A stretch of DNA of 64,000 bases from 66-474 sp044464225 (lineage in GTDB: Bacteria > Pseudomonadota > Gammaproteobacteria > Xanthomonadales > Rhodanobacteraceae), in the NCBI GenBank assembly GCA_044464225.1, contig JBIQLN010000009.1, positions 48,825 through 112,824 of the forward strand, in the 5' to 3' direction. Made by a program: the position numbers and the translations under genes. Below, piece by piece: positions 42,097 through 51,105 of the stretch. The stretch's first letter is position 1; every line of letters begins with the position of its first letter. The notes under the pieces were generated by a model. That model saw nothing but the letters and a program-made list of their open reading frames with translations. It had not been told where the DNA came from and made no database searches.

Positions 42097-42352
42097 GGAC
42101 GCGCGGATGGATCGCGCCGGCCAGGTGACGTGGTGATGAACGTGCGGCCCGCTTCCGGGCCCGCATGATGCCGGCGCGCGTCATGCGAACCGGGGCGGGA
42201 CCTTGCGGCAATGCAGGCAACGGTGGCCATCGAGCTGCCCTCCGTGGCGAATTACAGGTGAAGCTCCAGCCAAGATGATACACAAATCGCCGGTTCCGGG
42301 GCCGATGGTGCCGCTCGCGGAGTTTTGCCGGCAGCGGGCGCGGTGCCGCCGC

Positions 42353-44536
42353 TCAGCGCCCTGAAGCGGTCGGCGGCGCGGGATGCGCGGTGTCGATCAC
42401 GCGCACCACGCGAAATCCGATGTTGGTGTAGCCCACGTCCGAATCGGCCGTGCCTTGCCGTCCAAGCGGCGTCTGGTGGCTGCCGTCGCGCCACGAAAGA
42501 CCGCGGAAAACGCGCGCGTGGGCGCTGCCGCCGGACAGCCACTCGCTGACGTTGCCGTACAGGCCGTAGACGCCGAGGGCACTGGACGCGTAACCGCCGA
42601 CCGGCGCGGTCTCTGCCGCGCCGTCACTGCATGACCAACGATCGTTGTCCATTGCACTCTGGCGGCTGACGTCATCGACGTTGCCAAGCTGGCAAGGATT
42701 GCCCTTCGGCATTCCGCGCGCGGCGCGCTGCCATTCTTCGCTGTCGGGCAGGCGATAGGGCGCGCCCGTGGTCCTGGACAGCCAGGCGGCGTAAGCCTCG
42801 GCGTCGCTCCAGCTCACGCAAACCGCCGGATGATCGCTGCCCTGCGCAAAACCGGGCGCCTGCCAGGTGAGGTGGCGCATGCGCGAAAACGGATTGTAGG
42901 CTTCGAGGCAGCGCGAATCGGCACGATGTGTCGCCTGCACGAAAGCGGCGTAATCGGCGCGGGTGACCTCCACGCGCGCGATCGCGAACGCCGGCTTTCC
43001 GGGAGATTCGGGCACGTATACCACCACCGGACCGCCGGGATCGCGCAAAGCCGCCCCCCGCACCGGGGCCGTCGCGTTGCGTTCGGCGGCAGCCAGATCG
43101 AAGCCGGCGGGGAAAATCGCGGGGAGCGTATCGGCAAGCGGCTTCAAGGCTGCGAACCGCTCCGCATCATGGGCGTTCGCAGCGCGTTGGACGGCCATGC
43201 CGACCTCTTTTGCCAGCGCGTCGCGCTGGACGCGCCAGCCGCGACTCGCCAGCGAACTCGCGTGCACGGCCAGCAAGTCGCCGCGCTTGACGAGGGTGAG
43301 GCCGGTATCCAGCTTGCCGCTGCGCCAGGCGCGGTCGAGCCGACGGCGAAGGGTGCTCAGCACGTCGTCGATGCCTGCCGTGGCGTCCTGATTGCCGGGC
43401 TCCAGCATCAGCACAGTGAGGTATTGCTCCACCGCGTTGTTGCCGGTCGGAGCGAACAGGTGCCCTGCGGCGCGCGATGCATCGGCTTGCGCGACCAGCA
43501 CCCGTATGCGTTCCGCCAACGGTGAAACGGTCGGCACTTCGGTCGATGTGCCGGAAGCCGGTGCCGCAACCGACGCCGCGACGACCGGAGCGGGTGCCAA
43601 TGCATCGGGCACCAACGCAGGTGGCGCGCGATGGCGTCCCCACGTGGCCCACCCGGCCAGCGCGGCAACCGCGACCGCCGAGGCGGTCACGGCGATCGTC
43701 CATTTCGAGATGCGGACGTGCGGGCGTGGCGGCGAGGCGGTGCCGGTCCCGCGACCATCGAGTGCCGACAGCGCATCGGCCATTTGCCGGGCGCTCTGGA
43801 AGCGATCTCCGGGCGCCTTCGCCATGGCACGATCGATCCAGTCCTGCCAGCCATGCGACATCGGAGGCAGGCGCGGGACCGGCTGCTCCGCATGGGCCAG
43901 CGCAATCGCCACCGCATCCTCGCCATGGAAGGGCAACGAGCCGGTGAGCAGATACCACGCCAGCACCCCGACGCTGTACAGATCCGAGCGCTGGCCGGGC
44001 GGCTGGCCGCGCGACTGTTCGGGACTCTGGTAGCTTTCCGCGGCGGGATGCGGAAGGCCGATCTCGGCGGCGCAACGCGCCATCCCGAAATCGGCGAGGC
44101 GAGCGTGTCCCTGCGCGTCGAACAGCACGTTGCTGGGTTTGATGCCGCCGTGCACGATGCCGCGCCGGTGGGCGTGGCCGAGCGCGTCCAGCACCTCGCG
44201 CAGCAGCGCCGCGATCTTCAACGGCTTGGCGCGCAGAGAGTGCGCGGACGATTCGGCGCTCACCAGGAAGGGCATCGAGTGGAACAGCCGCCCATCCGCG
44301 GTATGTCCGATCTGGTGCACGCCGACGACGTTCGGGTGAGACAGCCGCGCGTTCGTGCGCAGCAGCGGTTCGAAGCGCGCCGCGGCGTCGGCGTCCTCCA
44401 CCTCGAAGACCTTCACCGCGACCTGGCGTTCCAGTGAGCGTTGCATCGCCTGATACACGGTCGAGGCACCGCTGCTTCCGATCGGGCGCACCAGCCGGTA
44501 ACCGGGTACTTCCGTGGCCTGTGCGAACTCGTTCAT
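42353..44536 (-). CDS. Pseudokinase-like / FGE-like (SUMF1) membrane fusion protein B
   Basis: 727-aa paralogue of the protein encoded at 39853, same layout: kinase fold (residues 11-260), membrane helix near 275-295, stalk, FGE-like domain (about 505-715). Gly-rich loop GSSGASTVY, Lys42 and DFG (149-151) are present, but the catalytic loop is again HGGIKPSN (129-136) without the HRD Asp. The FGE part carries LYGNVSEW and FRGLSW without the active Cys pair. Start at 44536 (MNEFAQATEVPGYRL) matches the paralogue's start; the longer frame is unconserved. The two genes point the same way with 256 nt between them, a tandem duplication. Confidence 0.85.
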   Translation of the reverse strand: MNEFAQATEVPGYRLVRPIGSSGASTVYQAMQRSLERQVAVKVFEVEDADAAARFEPLLRTNARLSHPNVVGVHQIGHTADGRLFHSMPFLVSAESSAHSLRAKPLKIAALLREVLDALGHAHRRGIVHGGIKPSNVLFDAQGHARLADFGMARCAAEIGLPHPAAESYQSPEQSRGQPPGQRSDLYSVGVLAWYLLTGSLPFHGEDAVAIALAHAEQPVPRLPPMSHGWQDWIDRAMAKAPGDRFQSARQMADALSALDGRGTGTASPPRPHVRISKWTIAVTASAVAVAALAGWATWGRHRAPPALVPDALAPAPVVAASVAAPASGTSTEVPTVSPLAERIRVLVAQADASRAAGHLFAPTGNNAVEQYLTVLMLEPGNQDATAGIDDVLSTLRRRLDRAWRSGKLDTGLTLVKRGDLLAVHASSLASRGWRVQRDALAKEVGMAVQRAANAHDAERFAALKPLADTLPAIFPAGFDLAAAERNATAPVRGAALRDPGGPVVVYVPESPGKPAFAIARVEVTRADYAAFVQATHRADSRCLEAYNPFSRMRHLTWQAPGFAQGSDHPAVCVSWSDAEAYAAWLSRTTGAPYRLPDSEEWQRAARGMPKGNPCQLGNVDDVSRQSAMDNDRWSCSDGAAETAPVGGYASSALGVYGLYGNVSEWLSGGSAHARVFRGLSWRDGSHQTPLGRQGTADSDVGYTNIGFRVVRVIDTAHPAPPTASGR

Positions 44537-44681
44537 GGGCGTCCATCCCCGCTCGCCGTTCCTGTCGGCGCCGAGTATCGCAGCAGAGTGGGGGCACGCG
44601 CATCCGCATCGCGACGGAGCAGGGACTCCGGCTCGCAACGTGAGGGGCCGTGACGGCAGCGATGTCGGCGACTCGGCGCGA

Positions 44682-45059
44682 TCAGTCTGCGCCTGCGTGG
44701 CGGTTTTCCAGATGGAACCGGTGCAATAACCGATGCATGAAAGGTGCCAGCAGCAGGCCCGCCGTGAACACCAGGACCAAGCCGCTGTAGAGGGCATAGA
44801 AACCCGCGAACAGCTTGCCGGCCGCGGTGTGCAGCGTATCCACCGGACCCATGCCGCCCAGGATCATCGACGCGTTCAGGAACGCGTCCAGCCAGCCCAT
44901 GCCTTCGGTCAGCCGGTAGCCCGCCATGCCGAGGGCCAGCGAGAGAACGATCACCACCGCGCCTGCGAGCAGGGTGCGGCCGACGCGGCGCAGCAGGAAA
45001 ACCCGCCACGGCAGCAATGCTTCGCCGCGGCGCTCGAAACGGAACAGGTCGTGCACCAT
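44682..45059 (-). CDS. Small two-helix ion-channel-like membrane protein
   Basis: 125-aa membrane protein. Basic N-terminus, first helix at about 28-48 (TLLAGAVVIVLSLALGMAGYRL), then a re-entrant-looking segment LDAFLNASMILGGMGPVDTLHTAAGKLFAGFYALYSGLVLVFTAGLLLAPFMHR. This has the shape of the pore helix, filter and inner helix of two-helix potassium channels, where the filter usually reads TVGYGD; here it is GGMGPVD. Selective potassium transport is therefore doubtful. It ends with a basic His-rich tail. It follows cnoX by 52 nt on the same strand. Confidence 0.7.
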   Translation of the reverse strand: MVHDLFRFERRGEALLPWRVFLLRRVGRTLLAGAVVIVLSLALGMAGYRLTEGMGWLDAFLNASMILGGMGPVDTLHTAAGKLFAGFYALYSGLVLVFTAGLLLAPFMHRLLHRFHLENRHAGAD

Positions 45060-45111
45060 GCCGCGGCTCCCGCTCTCGAGGGGGAGCCGGATTATCCGGG
45101 ATGTGCCGTGA

Positions 45112-46017
45112 TCAGAACAGCAGCGAGGACATCTTGCGGCGGGTGGTCGACACCAGCACCTCGTCGTGCACGATCCGGAACGCATCGAGCAGGCGTTTGC
45201 GCGCGAGGCCCTCGTTCCAGCCGCGATCGGCGGCCAGGATCGCCAGCCAGTGCTGCATCGCTTCCGCGGCCTCGCCGCCGAGCAGGCGGCGCACGCCCAA
45301 CCCGTCCAGTGCGGCGAAATCGCGGGAATCACGCTCCACGCGTGCCTGCAGTTCCGCGACCGGCGGTATTTGTGCCAGCGACTGTTGCATCGCCAGCAGC
45401 GCGGCGAGCGCCTTGGCGCGGTCGTCTTCGGCCAGATCCACGGGCAGGCTGTCCAGCGTCGCCTGCGCATTTGCGGTGTCGCCGCTGCGAGCGCGGGCCA
45501 GCGCGAGATCGAGCTTGAGTGCGGCATTGTCAGGATCGGCCGCAAGCGCCTGTTCGATGCGTGCGATCGCGGCCTGCGGGGTTTCTGCCGGCGGGACGGC
45601 TTCGTCGCCTGCATCCTGCGCCGGTGCCTCGATACGCGAAGCCGGCTCGATGTGCTGGCGCTTCAGGAATTCGCGTACCTGCGATTCCGGCAACGCGCCG
45701 GAAAACGCATCCGCGATCTGCCCACCCGCGATCAGCACCACGGTCGGGATACTGCGCACGCCGAACATCCCGGCGAGCTGTTGTTCCTTGTCGCAATCGA
45801 CCTTGGCGAGCCGGAACGCGCCGGCGTATTCGCCGGCGAGTTTTTCCAGGATCGGGCCCAGCGTCTTGCAAGGCCCGCACCACGTCGCCCAGAAGTCCAC
45901 CAGCACGGGTGTCTGCAGGGACGCCTGCAGGACGTCCGTTTCGAAGTTGGCTTCACCGGCCTCGAACACGAAACTGTCGGCGGGCACGGCGCCATCGGGT
46001 CTGGAATTGAAATTCAT
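45112..46017 (-). CDS. cnoX: Thioredoxin-fold co-chaperone CnoX (YbbN)
   Basis: 301-aa protein with an N-terminal thioredoxin domain (residues 18-125) containing the active-site WCGPCK (Cys47, Cys50) and cis-Pro (SIPTVV), followed by a C-terminal helical, TPR-like region (about 155-295: AIARIEQALAADPDNAALKLDLALARARSGD). This two-part layout is that of CnoX/YbbN, which protects client proteins and hands them to GroEL/DnaK. Unlike E. coli CnoX, both redox cysteines are present, so a disulfide-exchange activity is possible. Start at 46017 (MNFNSRPD) chosen over 46053 by homology. It lies 25 nt after the amidohydrolase gene. Confidence 0.9.
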   Translation of the reverse strand: MNFNSRPDGAVPADSFVFEAGEANFETDVLQASLQTPVLVDFWATWCGPCKTLGPILEKLAGEYAGAFRLAKVDCDKEQQLAGMFGVRSIPTVVLIAGGQIADAFSGALPESQVREFLKRQHIEPASRIEAPAQDAGDEAVPPAETPQAAIARIEQALAADPDNAALKLDLALARARSGDTANAQATLDSLPVDLAEDDRAKALAALLAMQQSLAQIPPVAELQARVERDSRDFAALDGLGVRRLLGGEAAEAMQHWLAILAADRGWNEGLARKRLLDAFRIVHDEVLVSTTRRKMSSLLF

Positions 46018-46042
46018 GGGCAAATAGGTGGTGGCCGTTGCC

Positions 46043-47419
46043 TTACATTCCAAGACTGGACTTCAGGTCCGCACCGGTCGGTTCGCCATTTTGCTTGTAA
46101 ACGGTGCCGGCCTTCATCACGAAGTCGACCTTCTTCATCAAGGAAATGTCGTCCAGCGGATTGCCCGGCACCGCCACCACGTCCGCGTACTTGCCGGCGG
46201 TGATGCTGCCGAAATCGTCCTGGTGCTTCAGCAATGCCGCGGCATGGGTGGTTGCGGCCTGGATCACATACATGGGTGGCATGCCCGCCTGCACCATGTA
46301 CACGAATTCCTGCGCGTTCTCGCCGTGCGGGTACACGCCGGCGTCGGTGCCGAAGGCGATCTTGACGCCGGCCTTGTAGGCCTTGCCCGCGGTGGCCATG
46401 ATCTTCGGGCCCACTTCGAGTGCCTTGCGTGCGACCTGCGGCGGGTACCAGCCTTCCCTGGCCTTTTCCATCACGAACTCGCCGGCGATGATCGTGGGCA
46501 CGTACCAGGTGCCGTGCTGCTTCATCAGCTTCATGTCTTCGTCGTCCATGAAGGTGCCGTGCTCGATCGAATCGACGCCGCCGAGCACCGCGCGACGGAT
46601 CGCCTCGGCGCCGTGTGCGTGGGCGGCCACGGTGAAGCCGTAATCGCGTGCGGCGGTGGTGACGGCCTTGATTTCATCGATCGTCATCTGCGGATTTTCC
46701 GAACTGGAGCTTTCATCCAGCACGCCGCCCGAGGGCATGATCTTGATGAGATCCGCGCCGTCCTTGTAATGCTGGCGCACCGCCTTCCACGCATCGGCAG
46801 GCGAGTTGATGATGCCGCCCTTCGGACCCGGGTCGCCCTGCAGGTCCCAACGATAGCCATCGGTCGGGTCGGCGTGGCCGCCGGTGGTGCCGATGAACTT
46901 GCCCGCGGTGAAGATGCGCGGGCCCGGCACTTCGCCCTTGTTGATCGCGTTACGCAGCGCGATCGAGGAATTGTCGCTTTCGCCGAGGTTGCGCACGGTG
47001 GTGAAGCCGGCCATGAGCGTGCGGCGTGCATACACGGTGCTCTGGATCGCGTAGTCGGCAGGGTTCAGGCGGAACTGGTCGCTGTAGGTGCTCTTGCTGA
47101 ATTGGGACGTCAGGTGCGTGTGCGAGTCGACGAGGCCCGGCAGGCAGGTGTCGTTGGCCGGCATGTCGATCACCCTGGCGTCGTCGCGGGAGGCCGAGCC
47201 CGGCACCACTTCCTTGATGCGCTGGCCGTCGATGACGATCGTCGTGGCGCCCAGCATCCTGCCCGCAGCCGTGTCGATCAGGTGTGCGCAGTGGATCACC
47301 GTGAGTTGGGGCGACGAGGTGCTGTTTGCCGCCGGTGCCTGTGCCGCCTGGGCGGTGGTGATCGTGAGTGCGGCGATCGCGAGCGTCAGCGGCAATGTGC
47401 GGAAACCTGGAATGTGCAT
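46043..47419 (-). CDS. Exported amidohydrolase (Xaa-Pro/imidazolonepropionase-like)
   Basis: 458-aa metal-dependent hydrolase. Signal peptide at residues 1-26, a beta-sandwich start (VIHCAHLIDTAAGRMLGATTIVIDGQRI), metal motif DSHTHLT with His100 and His102, carboxylated-Lys region DLIKIMPSGGV, a further His in AAHAHGAEAI, SIEHGTFMD, and metal Asp in AFGTDAGVYPHG. It belongs to the exported amidohydrolases related to dipeptidases and imidazolonepropionase; the substrate cannot be named. GAGGGG upstream supports the start. It leads a minus-strand group with cnoX and the channel-like gene. A much longer minus-strand open frame continuing across leuS is a shadow. Confidence 0.88.
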   Translation of the reverse strand: MHIPGFRTLPLTLAIAALTITTAQAAQAPAANSTSSPQLTVIHCAHLIDTAAGRMLGATTIVIDGQRIKEVVPGSASRDDARVIDMPANDTCLPGLVDSHTHLTSQFSKSTYSDQFRLNPADYAIQSTVYARRTLMAGFTTVRNLGESDNSSIALRNAINKGEVPGPRIFTAGKFIGTTGGHADPTDGYRWDLQGDPGPKGGIINSPADAWKAVRQHYKDGADLIKIMPSGGVLDESSSSENPQMTIDEIKAVTTAARDYGFTVAAHAHGAEAIRRAVLGGVDSIEHGTFMDDEDMKLMKQHGTWYVPTIIAGEFVMEKAREGWYPPQVARKALEVGPKIMATAGKAYKAGVKIAFGTDAGVYPHGENAQEFVYMVQAGMPPMYVIQAATTHAAALLKHQDDFGSITAGKYADVVAVPGNPLDDISLMKKVDFVMKAGTVYKQNGEPTGADLKSSLGM

Positions 47420-47523
47420 GGTGTCCCCTCGTCGGATGAAGCCCGGCATCATAACCACACCGCGCCCGGCTGTCGCAGGCCGCAAGTTGGGCCACGCCGG
47501 CGGTGCGCTGCATACCCGGACGC

Positions 47524-47552
47524 TTGGCGCTGTTGCTGCACTGCGGTAGTCT
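47524..47552 (+). promoter_or_regulatory. Possible sigma-70 promoter of leuS
   Basis: TTGGCG (47524-47529), 17-nt spacer, TAGTCT (47547-47552), 38 nt before the leuS start. Only a partial -10 match, so tentative. Confidence 0.35.
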
Positions 47553-47590
47553 GATCCATTCTCCGAAACCGGCACCGCCGCACCTCCGCC

Positions 47591-50320
47591 ATGCAGGAAA
47601 ACCACGATCGCAGCGCCTACCATCCCGGCGCCGTCGAAGCCGCCGCGCAGAAGTTCTGGTCCGACACCCGTGCGTTCGAGGTGAAGGAAGACGCGTCGCG
47701 CGAAAAGTATTTTTGCCTGTCGATGCTGCCGTACCCGTCGGGCGCGCTGCACATGGGCCACGTGCGCAATTACACGATTGGCGACGTGATCAGCCGTTTC
47801 GCGCGCATGCAGGGCATGAACGTGCTGCAGCCGATGGCGTGGGACGCGTTCGGCCTGCCGGCCGAGAACGCCGCGATCAAGCGCGGCATTCCACCCGCGA
47901 AGTGGACGCGCGACAACATCGCGCACATGCGTTCGCAGTTGAAGGCGATGGGCTTCGCGATCGACTGGTCGCGCGAGTTCGCCACCTGCGATCCGTCCTA
48001 TTACGTGCACGAGCAGCGCATGTTCGTGCGGCTGTTCAGGCAGGGCATGGTGTACCGCAGGAACAGCGTGGTGAACTGGGATCCGGTCGACCAGACCGTG
48101 CTGGCCAACGAGCAGGTGGTCGACGGTCGCGGCTGGCGTTCCGGCGCGGTGGTCGAGAAGCGCGAGATTCCGCAGTGGTTCCTCAAGATCACCGCGTATG
48201 CCGAAGAATTGCTCGATGGGCTGGACAAACTTCCTGGTTGGCCGGATGCGGTCAAGATCATGCAGCGCAACTGGCTGGGGCGCTCGGAAGGGCTGGAGAT
48301 CCGCTTCGACGTGGAGGGCGGCGGTTCCGTGGAAGTCTTCACCACGCGCCCCGACACCCTGATGGGTGCGACCTGCCTCGCCATCGCGGCCGAGCATCCG
48401 CTGGCCATCGAAGCTGCGCGCAACAATCCCGCGCTGCAGGCCTTCATCGAGGAGTGCAAGCAGGGCGGCGTGTCCGAAGCCGAACTCGAAACCAGGGAAA
48501 AGCGCGGCGTCGATACCGGCCTGTTCGCGCTGCACCCGGTGACGGGCGAGCGCGTGCCGATCTGGATCGCCAATTTCGTGCTGATGGGCTACGGCACCGG
48601 TGCGCTGATGGCGGTGCCCGGGCACGACCAGCGCGACTGGGAGTTTGCGACCAGGTACGACTTGCCGATCAAGATGGTGATCGTCAGCGATGCGGTGCGG
48701 GACGCGATCCGCGAACTGGCGCGCGATGCCGCCGAGAACACCGATGCGATGAGCGCCGCGCTGGGACAATCGAAAGCCATCGACGTGGCCGAACCGCGTC
48801 CCGTCGAGGAACTGCTGGAGGAATTCGAAAACCGCATCATCACCGAGGGGCCGTTCCTGGAACACGGCACGCTGGTCAACTCCGGCGAATACGATGGCAT
48901 GGATTACCGGCAAGCCTTCGATGCCCTGGCCGGGCGCTTCGAGCGCGAAGGCCGCGGCAGGCGCCAGGTGAACTGGCGGTTGCGCGACTGGGGCGTGTCG
49001 CGGCAACGCTACTGGGGCTGCCCGATCCCGATCATCCACTGCCCGAAGTGCGGACCGGTGCCGGTACCCGAGGACCAGCTACCTGTCGTGCTTCCCGAAG
49101 ACGTGGCTTTCAGCGGGGTGCAATCCCCGCTGAAGACCGACCCGGAATGGCGCATGGCGCGTTGCCCGCAATGTGGCGGCGCGGCCGAGCGCGAAACCGA
49201 CACGTTCGACACCTTCATGGAATCGAGCTGGTACTACGCCCGCTACACCTCGCCCGGTGCGCCAACGCAGATCGACGCACGCGCCAATTACTGGTTGCCG
49301 GTCGACCAGTACATCGGTGGCATCGAGCATGCGATCCTGCACCTCTTGTACTTCCGTTTCTATCACAAGCTGTTGCGTGACGCGGGGCTGGTTCATTCCG
49401 ACGAACCCGCGACCAACCTGCTGTGCCAGGGCATGGTGGTGGCCGAGACGTTCTATCGGGACGATGAGAACGGCGACAAGACATGGATCAATCCCGCCGA
49501 CGTCGATATCCAGCGTGACGAGAAAGGCCGCGTCGTCGGCGCGACCTTGAAGGCCGATGGCCAGCCGGTGCAGATCGGCGCATCCGAGAAGATGTCGAAG
49601 TCCAAGAACAACGGGGTCGATCCGCAGGTGATGATCGACCGCTACGGCGCCGACACCGTGAGGTTGTTCTCGATGTTCGCGTCACCGCCCGACCAGTCGC
49701 TGGAATGGAACGAGGCCGGCGTCGAAGGCATGGCGCGTTTCCTGCGCCGCTTCTGGCGCGACGTGGTGACGCACGCTTCACAGCCGGACCATCCGGAAAT
49801 CGACCCGGCGACCTTGAGCCCCGCACAGAAGGCCATGCGGCGCCAGTTGCACGAAACCATCGCCAAGGTGGGCGACGACATCGGCCGCCGTCGCAACTTC
49901 AACACCGCGATTGCCGCACTGATGGAATTGCTGAACGCGTTGTCGAAGTTCGACGACATGAGCGATGCGGGTCGTGCATTGCGCCACGAGGCGCTGGAAA
50001 CGATGGTGCTGCTGTTGAATCCGTTCACGCCGCACACCAGCCATGCGTTGTGGCAGGTACTGGGTCATCGCGAAACGCTGATCGAAGACGTGCCTTGGCC
50101 GAAGGCCGATCCGGCAGCGCTGGTGCGCGACAGTGTCACGCTGGCGGTGCAGGTGAACGGCAAGCTGCGGGGCACGCTGGAAGCGGCACCGGATGCGCCG
50201 CGCGAACAACTCGAATCGGCCGCACGCGCGCTGCCGGGCGTGGTCGCGGCAATCGGCGATGCGAGCGTGCGCAAGGTGATCGTGGTGCCGGGCAAGATCG
50301 TCAACATCGTCGTTGGCTGA
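47591..50320 (+). CDS. leuS: Leucine--tRNA ligase
   Basis: 909-aa class I aminoacyl-tRNA synthetase charging tRNA-Leu. The HIGH-type signature is HMGH at residues 54-57 (YPSGALHMGHVRNY), KMSKS at 667-671 (SEKMSKSKNNGVDP). The editing domain (about 225-420) contains TTRPDTLMGATCLAIA, and a zinc ribbon shows CPKCGP and CPQCGG. C-terminal VQVNGKLRG segment as in LeuS. First gene of the block leuS-lptE-holA-nadD-rsfS-rlmH, an order shared by many gammaproteobacteria. Confidence 0.97.
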   Translation: MQENHDRSAYHPGAVEAAAQKFWSDTRAFEVKEDASREKYFCLSMLPYPSGALHMGHVRNYTIGDVISRFARMQGMNVLQPMAWDAFGLPAENAAIKRGIPPAKWTRDNIAHMRSQLKAMGFAIDWSREFATCDPSYYVHEQRMFVRLFRQGMVYRRNSVVNWDPVDQTVLANEQVVDGRGWRSGAVVEKREIPQWFLKITAYAEELLDGLDKLPGWPDAVKIMQRNWLGRSEGLEIRFDVEGGGSVEVFTTRPDTLMGATCLAIAAEHPLAIEAARNNPALQAFIEECKQGGVSEAELETREKRGVDTGLFALHPVTGERVPIWIANFVLMGYGTGALMAVPGHDQRDWEFATRYDLPIKMVIVSDAVRDAIRELARDAAENTDAMSAALGQSKAIDVAEPRPVEELLEEFENRIITEGPFLEHGTLVNSGEYDGMDYRQAFDALAGRFEREGRGRRQVNWRLRDWGVSRQRYWGCPIPIIHCPKCGPVPVPEDQLPVVLPEDVAFSGVQSPLKTDPEWRMARCPQCGGAAERETDTFDTFMESSWYYARYTSPGAPTQIDARANYWLPVDQYIGGIEHAILHLLYFRFYHKLLRDAGLVHSDEPATNLLCQGMVVAETFYRDDENGDKTWINPADVDIQRDEKGRVVGATLKADGQPVQIGASEKMSKSKNNGVDPQVMIDRYGADTVRLFSMFASPPDQSLEWNEAGVEGMARFLRRFWRDVVTHASQPDHPEIDPATLSPAQKAMRRQLHETIAKVGDDIGRRRNFNTAIAALMELLNALSKFDDMSDAGRALRHEALETMVLLLNPFTPHTSHALWQVLGHRETLIEDVPWPKADPAALVRDSVTLAVQVNGKLRGTLEAAPDAPREQLESAARALPGVVAAIGDASVRKVIVVPGKIVNIVVG

Positions 50321-50508
50321 AAGTGCCTGAATGTCCCTCCGGCATACTCGCGCCATGGGGCGCCCTCCGTCCCACGCGCGCCTTTCGGCGTTCCGATGCG
50401 AAAACACGGATGTACGGTCGCGCATGACGGATGATTCCCGATGAGCGGCAGCCCCGATCGCCGCTGCTATGCTTTTTCGGCCCCGGTCCTGTTCCACTCG
50501 GAGTACGC

Positions 50509-51102
50509 ATGAGCCGCATCCAAACCTGGTTCCTCCGATTGGCGTGCATCGCCTGCATGGCCGCGCTCGCCGGCTGCGGCTTCCACCTGCGCCGCAGCGC
50601 CGCGCTGCCGGACGTGATGCGGCAGCAGGTCTACCTGCAGATCAGTGGTGGCGGTGAATTCACGCGTTCGCTGGCGGCGGCGCTGCGTGCCAACAAGGTC
50701 GACGTGCTGGACGAATCCGCCAAGGGTGTCGCCACGTTGTCGGTGCCGGTGGCGGATTTCGACTCGCGCATGCTGACCAGCGGGGCCGTGCAGCGCGTCG
50801 GCGAGTACGTGGTGAGCTTCAATGTGAGATTTACCCTCACCGATGCCGATGGCCACACCGTGGTGCCGATGCAGTCGATCTCGCTGTCGCACGAGTTCGC
50901 GATCGACCAGACCCAGTTTTCCGCGATTTCCAGCGAGACCGAAGCGATCCAGCGCAGCCTGGTGCGCGAGATGACCGACGCGGTGATGCGCCGCCTGGAA
51001 GCGCAGGCCCATCGCGGCACGCCGGCTGCGGCGTCGAGCGCGCGCCCCCCGGCCGCCGCTTCCAGTATCACGGCTCCGGTTTCGGCATCCACTGCAGGTT
51101 GA
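50509..51102 (+). CDS. lptE: LPS-assembly lipoprotein LptE
   Basis: 197-aa outer-membrane lipoprotein that plugs the LptD barrel and helps insert LPS. Signal peptide with lipobox LAGC (Cys23) followed by GFHLRRSAALP, the LptE hallmark. Central region (VATLSVPVADFDSRMLTSGAVQRVGEYVVSFNVRFTLTDADG) matches the family. The Ala/Ser/Pro-rich C-terminal 35 residues are low complexity. Start at 50509 chosen because the signal peptide begins there. Next gene holA follows after 3 nt. Confidence 0.92.
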   Translation: MSRIQTWFLRLACIACMAALAGCGFHLRRSAALPDVMRQQVYLQISGGGEFTRSLAAALRANKVDVLDESAKGVATLSVPVADFDSRMLTSGAVQRVGEYVVSFNVRFTLTDADGHTVVPMQSISLSHEFAIDQTQFSAISSETEAIQRSLVREMTDAVMRRLEAQAHRGTPAAASSARPPAAASSITAPVSASTAG

Positions 51103-51105
51103 GTC

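Noticed and set aside
39853..44536. Diversity-generating retroelement targets, because FGE/C-type-lectin-fold C-termini are typical of such proteins
   Set aside because: No reverse transcriptase, template repeat or accessory gene is present in the window, and the two C-termini differ like ordinary paralogues.
46043..49039. 998-codon minus-strand open frame spanning the amidohydrolase and the 5' part of leuS
   Set aside because: Only the last 458 codons (start 47419) encode the amidohydrolase; the rest is antisense to leuS and rich in Arg/His/Gln, typical of GC-rich shadow frames.
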